In this document: positions 57,072 to 64,000 of the stretch, one piece after another | Layout of the letters: each line of letters opens with the position of its first letter | How positions within the stretch are numbered: the stretch's first letter is position 1 | Assembly (NCBI GenBank): GCA_963702175.1 | Contig: OY969721.1 | Span: 434,001 to 498,000, forward strand | DNA length: 64,000 nt | Origin: VRUE01 sp963702175 | GTDB lineage: Bacteria > Actinomycetota > Thermoleophilia > Solirubrobacterales > 70-9 | Direction of reading: 5' to 3' | Made by a program: the position numbers and the translations under genes | Notes under the pieces: model-generated | What the model was told of the DNA's origin: nothing | The model's input: only the letters and a program-made list of their open reading frames with translations | The model's database searches: none

Positions 57072-58190
57072 CTAGATACCCACCGGAAGTTTCAGCATGG
57101 TGCGGGTATACGAGCCCACCAACGAGCAGGAGACGTAGCCGTGGGCCTCGAGGGAGGCGAGCGCGGTGGCGGCCTCGGCGCCTGAGAGATTGAGTACGCC
57201 AGCGAGCGCGTCGGGAGTGTCCGCGCCTCCCTCCACCGCTTCGAGCACGGCGCGTAGCCCCGGCTCAAGGCTCGGACCGGAGCGCTCGAGCCTGCGCGCC
57301 CCGGGTCCCAGCATCGCGTCGAGGACGTCCTGGGCGTCGCGCACCAGGCAGGCGCCACCGGCGAGAAGGTCGTTCGGCCCGGCCGAGGTGCGGGCGGTGA
57401 CCGGCCCCGGCACGGCGCCGAGATCCCGACCCAGATCGACAGCAAGGTCGGCGGTGATCAGCGAGCCCGAGCGCCGCGCTCCCTCGACCACAATGGTCAT
57501 GCCGGCGATCGCGGCCATGATCCGGTTGCGCGCCGGGAAGGTCCAGCGCCAGGCGCCGGTCCCCGGTGGCAGCTCGGAAAGAACTAGACCCTGCTCGCAG
57601 ATGCGCCGCCACAGCGAGCGGTGGGGCTGCGGGTAGGCGACGTCAGCGCCGCAGCCGAGGACGGCGACCGTCTTTCCTGTATCGAGCGCGCCGCGGTGCA
57701 CGCAGCCGTCGATGCCGAAGGCGAGGCCGCTGACCACAACCAATCCAGCGGCGGCGAGCTCGCGGCCCAGCTCGCGCGCCACCTCGCGGCCGTAAGCGGT
57801 GGCCCTGCGAGCGCCCACGACGGTTACAGCGTCATCGGGTTTGATCCCCTCGAGCAGGGTCGGGTCGCCGCGTCCGATCAGCGCTCGGGGCGCGTCGGCT
57901 GCATCGCGGAGCCCCTCCGGGTAGAGGGCGTCGTGGCAGCAACAGGCCCAGCACTGCGCCGCCCGCAGCTCATCGCGAAGGCGATGCTCCTCGATCTCCC
58001 TCACGCCAGCCAGCACCTGCGTGGCGACGCTCGGTGCGGCTGCAGCCGCGAGGTCCTCGTCCGAGAGCCGCAGCAATTCGGGTGAGCGCGAGCCCGGCGC
58101 GCCGGTCGCGATCCGCTCGATGTAGGGGGCGAGGCGGGCGAGCAGCCAGGCGCGGCGCAGGCACTCGGGGCATGCGCGGGGCTTGCTCAC
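57072..58190 (-). CDS. dprA: DNA processing protein DprA/Smf
   Basis: A 372-residue protein: an N-terminal Cys-containing helical region, then the Rossmann-like DprA core VTVVGARRATAYGREVARELGRELAAAGLVVVSGLAFGIDGCVHRGALDTG and VLGCGADVAYPQPHRSLW, SELPPGTGAWRWTFPARNRIMAAIAGMTIVVEGARRSGSLITADLAVDLGR, and a C-terminal winged helix (residues 305-372). DprA loads RecA on incoming single-stranded DNA during transformation. ATG overlaps the comM stop. Its presence next to comM is conserved even in bacteria not known to be competent. Confidence 0.94.
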   Translation of the reverse strand: MSKPRACPECLRRAWLLARLAPYIERIATGAPGSRSPELLRLSDEDLAAAAAPSVATQVLAGVREIEEHRLRDELRAAQCWACCCHDALYPEGLRDAADAPRALIGRGDPTLLEGIKPDDAVTVVGARRATAYGREVARELGRELAAAGLVVVSGLAFGIDGCVHRGALDTGKTVAVLGCGADVAYPQPHRSLWRRICEQGLVLSELPPGTGAWRWTFPARNRIMAAIAGMTIVVEGARRSGSLITADLAVDLGRDLGAVPGPVTARTSAGPNDLLAGGACLVRDAQDVLDAMLGPGARRLERSGPSLEPGLRAVLEAVEGGADTPDALAGVLNLSGAEAATALASLEAHGYVSCSLVGSYTRTMLKLPVGI

Positions 58191-59680
58191 GCCTCCCTCC
58201 GCCGCAGTTGCAATGCCTGCGCCATCTCCTCATGCCCAATCGCGTCGGTACCAGTGAGGTCGGCGATGGTCTGAGCCAGGCGAAGAACGCGGTCGTGAGC
58301 GCGGCCGCTGAGGCGACGCCGCGAGTAGGACTCGGCCAGCAGCGCCGCGGCACTCTCCGAGAGAGCGCATTCCCGCGCCTCGGCCGGGGTCATCTCCGCG
58401 TTGCAGCGCCCGGCGCCGAGGCGGCTCGCCTGGCGCTCGCGCGCCTCCTCCACCCGCTCCCGTACAGACGCCGAGGGCTCGCCGGCCTCACCGCCCATCG
58501 CCTCTGCGCTCGGCTGGCGAACCGTGGCGAGGATGTCAATGCGATCGGCGAGGGCTCCGCTCAGCCTGCTCTCGTACCGCCGCACCGCCTGCGGCGCGCA
58601 ACTGCACTCGGCGTCAGTCTCACCGCGCCCGCAGGGGCAGGGGTTGGATGCCGCGACCAGCATGAACCGGCATGGCAGGCGCCGGGCCGAGCCGGCCCGG
58701 GCGATCGATACCCATCCCGACTCCAGCGGGGCTCGCAGCGCCTCCAGTGTGTCGCGGCGGAACTCGCAGAGCTCGTCAAGGAAGAGGACGCCGCGGTGGG
58801 CGAGCGTTATCTCGCCGGGGCCCGGCGGGGTCCCGCCGCCGACCAGCCCCGCCGGGCTGACCATGTGGTGCGGGGCCCGGAAGGGCCGGGGGCCGGCGGA
58901 GCCTTCGGTGAGCTTGCCGCAGGCGCTGGCGATCCTCGCCACCTCCAGCGCCTCCTCCTGGGCAAGCGGCGGCATGATTGAGGGCAGGCGGCTGGCGGCA
59001 AGCGACTTGCCTGCCCCCGGCGGGCCGACCATTAGCAGGCTGTGGCCGCCCGCCGCCGCGACCTCCAGCGCGTAGCGCAGGTGCGGCTGTCCACGCAGGT
59101 CGGCGAGGTCTCCCCCTCCCCAGTCGGCGTCGAGGGCGAGCGGCAGCGCTCGTGGCGGCGCCGGCCGCCACTCGCCCGCGGCGAGCTCCGGCAGCTGCGC
59201 CAGGTTCTCGAGGCCGATCACCTCTATCCCCGGGGCCAGGGCCGCCTCAGGCCCGTTTTCAGTAGGCACGAGGAGCGTCTCGGCGCCCATCTCACGCGCC
59301 GCTTCGGCGATCGCCAGCGCGCCCGGCACGGGCCTGGTCGAGCCGTCGAGCGCCAGCTCGCCGACCATCGCAACCTGGGGAAGCGCTTTCCACTCCAGTT
59401 GCTCAGAAGCGGTCAGCAACGCCACGGCGATCGCCAGATCCAGCCCGGGCCCGGCCTTGCGCAGGCTGGCGGGGGCGAGGTTGGCGACGATCCGCCGCAG
59501 CGGGAACTCGAAGCCGCAGTTGGAGAGCGCGGCGCGGACCCGCTCGCGCGCCTCCCTCACCGCCGGGTCGGGAAGGCCGACGACGGAGAAGGCGGGCAGG
59601 CCCCGGCGCACGTCGATCTCGACCCGGACCGGCCGGGCCGCGATGCCATCGAGAGTGAACGTTCGCGCCGTGGCGAGCAT
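58187..59680 (-). CDS. comM: YifB-family Mg-chelatase-like AAA ATPase ComM
   Basis: A 497-residue protein: N-terminal ChlI/Lon-like domain (FTLDGIAARPVRVEIDVRRGLPAFSVVGLPDPAVREARERVRAAL), Walker A LLMVGPPGAGKSLAASRLPSI, Walker B HRGVLFLDELCEFRRDTLEALR, sensor FMLVAASNPCPCG with a CPCG...CSC zinc-like cluster, and a C-terminal Mg-chelatase domain. ComM is a hexameric branch-migration helicase in natural transformation. ATG 59680 (MLATARTF) is the family start; the earlier ATG 59728 is not used. Confidence 0.93.
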   Translation of the reverse strand: MLATARTFTLDGIAARPVRVEIDVRRGLPAFSVVGLPDPAVREARERVRAALSNCGFEFPLRRIVANLAPASLRKAGPGLDLAIAVALLTASEQLEWKALPQVAMVGELALDGSTRPVPGALAIAEAAREMGAETLLVPTENGPEAALAPGIEVIGLENLAQLPELAAGEWRPAPPRALPLALDADWGGGDLADLRGQPHLRYALEVAAAGGHSLLMVGPPGAGKSLAASRLPSIMPPLAQEEALEVARIASACGKLTEGSAGPRPFRAPHHMVSPAGLVGGGTPPGPGEITLAHRGVLFLDELCEFRRDTLEALRAPLESGWVSIARAGSARRLPCRFMLVAASNPCPCGRGETDAECSCAPQAVRRYESRLSGALADRIDILATVRQPSAEAMGGEAGEPSASVRERVEEARERQASRLGAGRCNAEMTPAEARECALSESAAALLAESYSRRRLSGRAHDRVLRLAQTIADLTGTDAIGHEEMAQALQLRRREA

Positions 59681-59757
59681 GGCGACGACGCTAGGGGGCG
59701 AATTCGCGCGCGTGGCGCGCTTATGCAAGAAGTGTGTGAATTCTCTCCCCTAAGACG

Positions 59758-60135
59758 ATGACCGAGCGGCGCCGCAGGCTCGGCGAGACAGCCGAGGCGC
59801 TCGTCGCCGCGCGCCTCGGCTCAGCCCACTGGGAGATCCTCGAGCGCAATGCCCGCACCCGCTTCGGCGAGCTCGACCTCGTCGCACTCGACGGGCAGAC
59901 GCTCGTCTTCGTCGAGGTCAAGGCTGGTCGCGCCGGCTCCACCTTCGGTCCCGAGCGCCCGGTGCTGGCGGTCGACCGCCGTAAGCAGCAACGCATCCGC
60001 CGCCTCGCCGCCGCCTGGATGGCGGAGCGCCGTCTCGGCCGGCGCTATACGGAGATCCGCTTCGACGCCGTCGGTGTCAGCTTCGACCGCGCCGGGCGCG
60101 TGACCGACATCGAGCACATCGAGGACGCGTTCTAG
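59758..60135 (+). CDS. yraN: UPF0102/YraN-family nuclease-like protein
   Basis: A 125-residue restriction-endonuclease-fold protein: RRRLGETAEALVAARLGSAHWEILERNARTRFGELDLVALDGQTLVFVEVKAG, with Glu-x-Asp-Leu and ExK at the expected places, then AVDRRKQQRIRRLAAAWM. The cellular role is unsettled. In most actinobacteria it is co-directional between rnhB and yifB; here it is on the plus strand, divergent from comM and convergent with rnhB, whose end is covered by a family C palindromic element. Confidence 0.92.
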   Translation: MTERRRRLGETAEALVAARLGSAHWEILERNARTRFGELDLVALDGQTLVFVEVKAGRAGSTFGPERPVLAVDRRKQQRIRRLAAAWMAERRLGRRYTEIRFDAVGVSFDRAGRVTDIEHIEDAF

Positions 60136-60138
60136 TCC

Positions 60139-60241
60139 CCGGGTGGCGCCTGGCCAAGCAGATCAAGGACGCAGGGAGCGTGGCGTGCTCTGCACGCGAG
60201 CGACCGAGGACGCCGATATGCGCCGGCCAGGCGTCACCCGG
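60139..60241 (+). repeat. palindromic element, family C copy 2
   Basis: The 56-bp repeat (60155-60210, identical to the complement of 54494-54549) is enclosed by 17-bp inverted arms at 60139-60155 and 60225-60241 (CCGGGTGGCGCCTGGCC against its complement, one mismatch). The right arm covers the last codons and the TGA of rnhB, so the left arm is an inverted copy of coding sequence. It lies between convergent yraN and rnhB. Confidence 0.9.
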
Positions 60242-60839
60242 CAAGCTCCAACTGCGAGTAGGCCACTGACTGGAACGAGCGCCGGTGCAGGGGCGAGATC
60301 CCGATCTGCTTGATCGCCCGGCGGTGCTCGGGGGTCGAGTAGCCGACGTGCTCGTCGAACCCCCAGCCAGGGTGGTCGCCGGCGATGCCGCGCATGTAGC
60401 GGTCGCGGGTGACCTTTGCGAGCACCGAGGCGGCGGCGATCGCGGCGCTGGTGGCGTCCCCTTCGATCACCGCCCGGTGCGGCACTGCGCAATCGCGCAG
60501 CGAGAAGCCGTCGACCAAGCAGGTGGCGCCCTCGTCCGGCCGCAGTCGCTCGAGCGCCGCCGCGAGCGCCCCGATGTTGGTGACGTGGAGGCCGCGTGAG
60601 TCGATCCCGCGCACGCACCGGATCACGATGCTGGTCCGCGCCGCCACCCGCAGCACCGCGGGGAAGAGCTCCTCGCGACGCTCCGGTTTCATCTGCTTGG
60701 AGTCGTGCAGGCCGGAGAGCGCGCGCCGGTCCGCGTTGGAAAGCGACTCGTAGTCGAGCAGCACGGCAGCGGCGACCAGGGGACCGGCGAGACAGCCGCG
60801 GCCGGCCTCGTCGGCCCCGGCAACGAAGCGGCTGTCCAA
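60234..60839 (-). CDS. rnhB: ribonuclease HII
   Basis: About 201 residues: RFVAGADEAGRGCLAGPLVAAAVLLD (Asp, Glu), LHDSKQMKPERREELFPAVL, and CLVDGFSLR with AVIEGDATSAAIAAASVLAKVTRDRYMRG, the RNase HII signature. It removes ribonucleotides from DNA and RNA primers. No standard start fits: TTG 60839 gives a protein beginning near the catalytic strand, while homologues usually have 10-20 residues more, such as the in-frame RRLARSRRLFAFDRG upstream. GTG 61001 would overlap lepB by 107 bp. Confidence 0.88.
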   Translation of the reverse strand: MDSRFVAGADEAGRGCLAGPLVAAAVLLDYESLSNADRRALSGLHDSKQMKPERREELFPAVLRVAARTSIVIRCVRGIDSRGLHVTNIGALAAALERLRPDEGATCLVDGFSLRDCAVPHRAVIEGDATSAAIAAASVLAKVTRDRYMRGIAGDHPGWGFDEHVGYSTPEHRRAIKQIGISPLHRRSFQSVAYSQLELAG

Positions 60840-60894
60840 GCCGCGGTCGAAGGCGAAGAGCCGGCGCGAGCGCGCCAGCCTGCGGCGATGGGCC

Positions 60895-61458
60895 TTAGAA
60901 GATCCCGATCCGGTCGGGCGGCCAGTAAGTGGCGAAGGCCTTGCCGATGATCCACTCGCGGGGGACGGGGCCCCAGAAACGGCTGTTTTGGCTTGCCCCA
61001 CGGTTGTCGCCCATCATGAAGTAATGGTCGGGTGGAATGGTGATCGGATCCGGCAAATTGCAGGCTCCGCCGGCACCGCAGGGGTTGGTGTAGGGCTCGT
61101 CGGTCTTCTCGACGCCGTTCACGACCGGGTGCCCGTTGCGAACGCTGAGCGTGTCCCCGGGCCCGGCGACGATCCGCTTAATGAAGTTTTCGCTCGCCCG
61201 CTCCACCGTCGGCCGTGGACAGGCTTGCTGTGAGGGATGGGGCGCACCGCACATTTTGCCGTCTTCGGCTCCCTTTGGCGGGTGAAAGACAACGATGTCG
61301 CCCACACCTGGATCGGTGAAGTGGTAGAGGAAGCGATTGACGAGGACGCGCTGGCCGACCTCGAGAGTCGGTTCCATCGACTGCGAGGGGATCTGGTACG
61401 GCTTGACCAGCCAGGCCTGGATCGCCAGGGCAAGGCCCAGGGCCAGCGCCACGATCAC
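60895..61458 (-). CDS. lepB: signal peptidase I
   Basis: About 187 residues: a transmembrane helix (VALALGLALAIQAWLV), then the catalytic Ser in IPSQSMEPTL, VLVNRFLYHF, the catalytic Lys in ENFIKRIVAGPGDTLSV, and HYFMMGDNRGASQNSRFWGPVP. It cuts signal peptides outside the membrane. GTG 61458 is the first standard start, but the frame continues upstream as NPSIPKPKSRGGGLVELVV without an ATG, GTG or TTG; homologues carry such a basic segment, so an unusual start (CTG) or a slightly longer protein is likely. Confidence 0.9.
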   Translation of the reverse strand: MIVALALGLALAIQAWLVKPYQIPSQSMEPTLEVGQRVLVNRFLYHFTDPGVGDIVVFHPPKGAEDGKMCGAPHPSQQACPRPTVERASENFIKRIVAGPGDTLSVRNGHPVVNGVEKTDEPYTNPCGAGGACNLPDPITIPPDHYFMMGDNRGASQNSRFWGPVPREWIIGKAFATYWPPDRIGIF

Positions 61459-61511
61459 GACCAGCTCGACCAGCCCGCCGCCGCGGCTTTTCGGCTTGGG
61501 GATCGAAGGGT

Positions 61512-62183
61512 TCAGGCCGAGTCCTCGTCCGCGGATTTCTCGGCTTCCGCCTCATCCGCGGGCGCCTCTGCCTCCGCCTCTACCTCTTGCTCCGGTGTAT
61601 CTCCGTCTGCCTCCGACTGATCGTCCGCGGGTGGCGCTGTAGGGGGAACCGCCCCCGAGGAAGCTTCAGCTACCGCAGGGGGCGGTGGGTCCCCTGCAGC
61701 GACAGGACCCGCGGCCTGATCGGCCTCGTCAGACGGTGCTTCGGCAGCCTCGACGTCCTCTTGGCTCATGCCCTCGGCGTCGACCGCCTCCGGCTCCTCC
61801 GCCGCAGCGGGGGCCGAGATCAGCTCCTCGTCGATGCCCCAGCGCCGCTCGGCAACGCGGGCGGCCTTGCCGACGCGACCGCGTAGGTAGTAGAGCTTGG
61901 CGCGGCGTACGTCGCCGCGGGCGGCGATCTCCAGCTTCTCGATCTTCGGCGAGTGCAGGGGGAACGTCCGCTCCACCCCGACCCCGAAGGACTGCTTGCG
62001 CACCGTGAAGGTCTCACGGGCACCGGAGCCCTGCCGCCGCAGGACGATTCCCTCGAACACCTGGGTGCGGCGGCGGTTGCCCTCGACGACTTGGAAGTGG
62101 ACGCGGACGCGATCGCCTGGGCCGAAGGAGGGAAGTCCCTTCCTCAGCTGGCTCCGCTCGATGCTGTCAATAACGCTGCTCAT
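61512..62183 (-). CDS. rplS: ribosomal protein L19 with long acidic C-terminal extension
   Basis: Residues 1-118 are normal L19 (IERSQLRKGLPSFGPGDRVRVHFQVVEGNRRRTQVFEGIVLRRQGSGARETFTVRKQSFGVGVERTFPLHSPKIEKLEIAARGDVRRAKLYYLRGRVGKAARV). Residues 119-223 are an Ala/Glu/Pro/Asp-rich low-complexity tail, about as long as the protein itself. L19 sits at the subunit interface of the 50S. A tail of similar composition is on IF-3 in this genome. ATG 62183. Confidence 0.95.
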   Translation of the reverse strand: MSSVIDSIERSQLRKGLPSFGPGDRVRVHFQVVEGNRRRTQVFEGIVLRRQGSGARETFTVRKQSFGVGVERTFPLHSPKIEKLEIAARGDVRRAKLYYLRGRVGKAARVAERRWGIDEELISAPAAAEEPEAVDAEGMSQEDVEAAEAPSDEADQAAGPVAAGDPPPPAVAEASSGAVPPTAPPADDQSEADGDTPEQEVEAEAEAPADEAEAEKSADEDSA

Positions 62184-62245
62184 TGGCGTGAAAAAACCGC
62201 GGGTGCCCGGGCCGGACGCCGCGCGGTGGCGGAATGGTAGTCGAG

Positions 62246-62917
62246 TCAGCCTTCTTCGAGGGCCCTGGCCCTGATCTTGCTCTGCTCCGCCCGCCAGAGA
62301 CGCACGCGCTCGTGATCCCCCGAGACCAAGACCTCGGGCACCTCCCAGCCCCGGTAGGCGGGCGGGCGGGTGTAGTGGGGGTACTCTGGGGCACCCTCGA
62401 GAATCTGGCTGAACGACTCCTCGACCGCGCTCTGCTCATGACCGAGGGCGCCGGGGAGCTTGCGCATCACTACATCGGCGAGCACCATCGCCGGCAGCTC
62501 CCCCCCAGCCAGCACATAGCGGCCGATCGAGACCTCGTCGTCGGCGAAGTGCTCGTGCACCCGCTCGTCGAACCCCTCGTAGCGTCCGCAGAGCAGGGCC
62601 AGGTGCGGCTCCCGGGTGAGCTCGTCCGCCAGCGCGTCGTCGAGCAGCCTGCCGGTCGGCGAAAGAAGCACAACCCGCGGCCGCTCGCCGTTCGAGTAGG
62701 CGGCCTGCAACGCGGCGTCGACCACGTCGACCCGCAGCACCATCCCCGCGCCGCCGCCGTAGGGGGCATCGTCGACCTGTCCCGCCCCCAGCGGCGTCGT
62801 GTCGCGGTAGTTGAAGAACCGCAGCTCATTCCCCTGAGCGAGCGCGTTCTGGACCGACCGCTGGCCGCTAAACCACTCGAACGCCTCGGGGAAGAGCGTG
62901 AAGACGTCGAGCTTCAC
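62246..62917 (-). CDS. trmD: tRNA (guanine-N1)-methyltransferase
   Basis: A 223-residue SPOUT knot enzyme methylating G37 of tRNAs: KLDVFTLFPEAFEWFSGQRSVQNALAQG, PYGGGAGMVLRVDVVDAAL, VVLLSPTGRLLDDALADEL, LALLCGRYEGFDERVHEHFADDEVSIGRYVLAGGELPAMVLAD. The start is taken as GTG 62917 with GGAG 5 bp upstream; TTG 62929 overlapping the KH stop is an alternative. It follows directly on the KH-domain gene, with no rimM between them. Confidence 0.94.
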   Translation of the reverse strand: MKLDVFTLFPEAFEWFSGQRSVQNALAQGNELRFFNYRDTTPLGAGQVDDAPYGGGAGMVLRVDVVDAALQAAYSNGERPRVVLLSPTGRLLDDALADELTREPHLALLCGRYEGFDERVHEHFADDEVSIGRYVLAGGELPAMVLADVVMRKLPGALGHEQSAVEESFSQILEGAPEYPHYTRPPAYRGWEVPEVLVSGDHERVRLWRAEQSKIRARALEEG

Positions 62918-62925
62918 CCCGCTCC

Positions 62926-63156
62926 TCAATCAAGAATGTCGACGATAACCCGGCGATCGAGGCGCACGGCGGCGGCTTTGGCGATCGTGCGGATCGCGTT
63001 GGCGATTCGCCCACCCTTGCCGATCACCCGCCCCAGGTCGTCCTCGGCAACCGAGATCTCGTAGACGAGGTCGCCATCCTCTTCGAGCTCCTCGACTTTG
63101 ACCGCCTCAGGGTCCTCGACCAGCGCCCGCACCAGGAACTCGAGCAGCTCGGTCAC
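62926..63156 (-). CDS. khpA: KH-domain RNA-binding protein KhpA
   Basis: A 76-residue single KH-domain protein: LVYEISVAEDDLGRVIGKGGRIANAIRTIAKAAAVRLDRRVIVDILD with the GKGGR RNA-binding loop. It acts with KhpB in many Gram-positives as a small RNA-binding complex affecting cell division and elongation. It lies between rpsP and trmD as usual; 9 bp separate it from rpsP. Confidence 0.93.
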   Translation of the reverse strand: MTELLEFLVRALVEDPEAVKVEELEEDGDLVYEISVAEDDLGRVIGKGGRIANAIRTIAKAAAVRLDRRVIVDILD

Positions 63157-63165
63157 GTCAGCAGC

Positions 63166-63420
63166 TCAGCTGCCCGAGGCGGCGATGCCCTTGGTGCGCA
63201 GCAGGTTGGCGACCGTCTCGGAGGGCTGGGCGCCGTGCTCAAGCCAGTGCTTGGCGCGCTCCTCGTCGAACTCGATCGTCGAGGGCTCGGTCTGCGGGTT
63301 GTACTGGCCGATCGTCTCGATCGTGCGCCCGTCGCGCGGCGAGCGCTTGTCGGCGACGACGATCCGCCAGATCGGGTTCTTCTTCGAACCCACTCTTCTT
63401 AGTCTGATTCGTACAGCCAT
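63166..63420 (-). CDS. rpsP: ribosomal protein S16
   Basis: An 84-residue S16: VRIRLRRVGSKKNPIWRIVVADKRSPRDGRTIETIGQYNPQTEPSTIEFDEERAKHWLEHGAQPSETVANLLRTKGI, typical throughout. It is essential for 30S assembly. It starts ATG 63420, 14 bp after the ffh stop, as in the conserved ffh-rpsP order. Confidence 0.97.
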   Translation of the reverse strand: MAVRIRLRRVGSKKNPIWRIVVADKRSPRDGRTIETIGQYNPQTEPSTIEFDEERAKHWLEHGAQPSETVANLLRTKGIAASGS

Positions 63421-63434
63421 GGGACTGCGGCAGG

Positions 63435-64000
63435 TTAGCGCCTGCGCATCTTCGGGCGCGGTGTGCGCCCCCCGCCAGAGGCCATCTGGGCGAGCTGCTG
63501 CGGATCGGGCATCTTGCCCGAGGCGACCTGCCGCATCATCTTGCGCACCTGGTCGAACTGCTTGACCAGCTGGTTGACGTGCTGCACTTTGGTCCCCGAG
63601 CCGTTGGCGATCCGTTTGCGCCGGGAGCCCTTGATCATCCCCGGGTTGGCGCGCTCTTCCGGGGTCATCGAGAGGATGATCGCCTCGACCCGGTCGAGCT
63701 CGCCCTCGTCGACCTCGGCGTTCTTCAGCTGCTTCATCGCACCCATGCCGGGCATCATCCCGAGCAGGCCGCTAAGCGGCCCCATCTTGCGCACCTGCTG
63801 CATCTGCTGCAGGAAGTCCTCGAGGGTGAAGCGGTCGCTGCGGAGCTTCTCCTGCAGGTCGAGCGCCTGCTGCTCGTCGACCTGCTTCTCGGCTTTCTCG
63901 ATCAGGCTGAGGACGTCGCCCATGCCGAGGATCCGCGAGGCCATCCGGTCGGGGTGGAAGCGATCGAAGTCCTCGAGCTTCTCGCCAGTCGAGGCGAAGA
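63435..64000 (-). CDS. ffh: signal recognition particle protein, C-terminal part
   Basis: The visible part is the end of the GTPase domain (STGEKLEDFDRFHPDRMASRILGMGDV) and the Met-rich M domain: LRSDRFTLEDFLQQMQQVRKMGPLSGLLGMMPGMGAM, then EAIILSMTPEERANPGMIKGSRRKRIANGSGTKVQHVNQLVKQFDQVRKMM, which binds signal peptides and 4.5S RNA. The N-terminal NG domain is beyond the right edge. SRP targets nascent membrane proteins to FtsY. Confidence 0.96.
   Translation of the reverse strand, partial: FASTGEKLEDFDRFHPDRMASRILGMGDVLSLIEKAEKQVDEQQALDLQEKLRSDRFTLEDFLQQMQQVRKMGPLSGLLGMMPGMGAMKQLKNAEVDEGELDRVEAIILSMTPEERANPGMIKGSRRKRIANGSGTKVQHVNQLVKQFDQVRKMMRQVASGKMPDPQQLAQMASGGGRTPRPKMRRR

Noticed and set aside
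62222..62250. GGTGGCGGAATGGTAG string resembling the 5' end of a tRNA-Leu
   Set aside because: No acceptor partner, anticodon arm or T-arm follows; it lies in the short trmD-rplS gap and is probably chance.
1..64000. CRISPR arrays, restriction or Cas genes, prophage structural genes, secondary-metabolite clusters
   Set aside because: No regularly spaced repeats or relevant proteins were seen on either strand.

Overview
The window is a compact, high-GC stretch in which most genes lie on the minus strand. Gene order points to an actinobacterium, and I infer Thermoleophilia (Solirubrobacterales/Gaiellales-like). The supporting blocks are ffh-rpsP-KH-trmD-rplS-lepB-rnhB-yraN-yifB-dprA with a WhiG-type sigma factor and a Xer recombinase, and infC-rpmI-rplT-rRNA methyltransferase-pheS-pheT-argCJBD-argG, both known from Mycobacterium and Streptomyces. 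The exact lineage cannot be fixed from the sequence alone.

Layout. 0-9.4 kb: gatA/gatC edge, a membrane protein with a GMC oxidoreductase, an IS5-family element, folD, pcrA, cysE, cysK. 9.4-11.3 kb: accessory patch with an excalibur protein, a frameshifted Lys-rich mini-gene, a decayed tyrosine integrase, a membrane protein and hicAB. 11.3-17.4 kb: regulators (Rrf2, response regulator, HDOD-LuxR), gltX, a tRNA-like gene, nfo, a HAD hydrolase. 17.4-24.3 kb: acyl-CoA dehydrogenase, dnaE, a secreted transglycosylase-like protein. 24.2-37.6 kb: a long translationally coupled arginine, pheST and ribosomal-protein block, interrupted by an oppositely oriented wecB. 37.7-46.1 kb: thrS, a large membrane protein, tRNA-Val, a tRNA-Cys-borne mini-island with HEPN-MNT, DedA, two frameshifted genes, tRNA-Gly. 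46.3-54.4 kb: secreted protease, RNase HI, EF-G-like GTPase, sigma factor, Xer, L,D-transpeptidase. 54.5-64 kb: ilvD, thiD, dprA, comM, then the ribosomal-protein/secretion cluster up to the start-truncated ffh.

The least ordinary content is non-coding. Six palindromic elements, in three families of two copies each (my labels A, B, C), sit at gene 3' ends, four of them between convergent genes. Within a family the core is shared. In five copies the core is enclosed by long inverted arms whose sequence is different at each locus, and at two loci one arm is part of the neighbouring coding sequence. There is also a clear 49-bp direct repeat of the tRNA-Cys 3' end bracketing a 1.2-kb island (HEPN-MNT plus integrase debris), and an 18-nt sequence upstream of gltX that can pair with the anticodon arm of the adjacent tRNA-like gene.

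Frameshifts in at least three genes (9.7, 45.4 and 45.7 kb) could be real decay or assembly indels. All functions are inferred from sequence pattern recognition; nothing was searched against a database.
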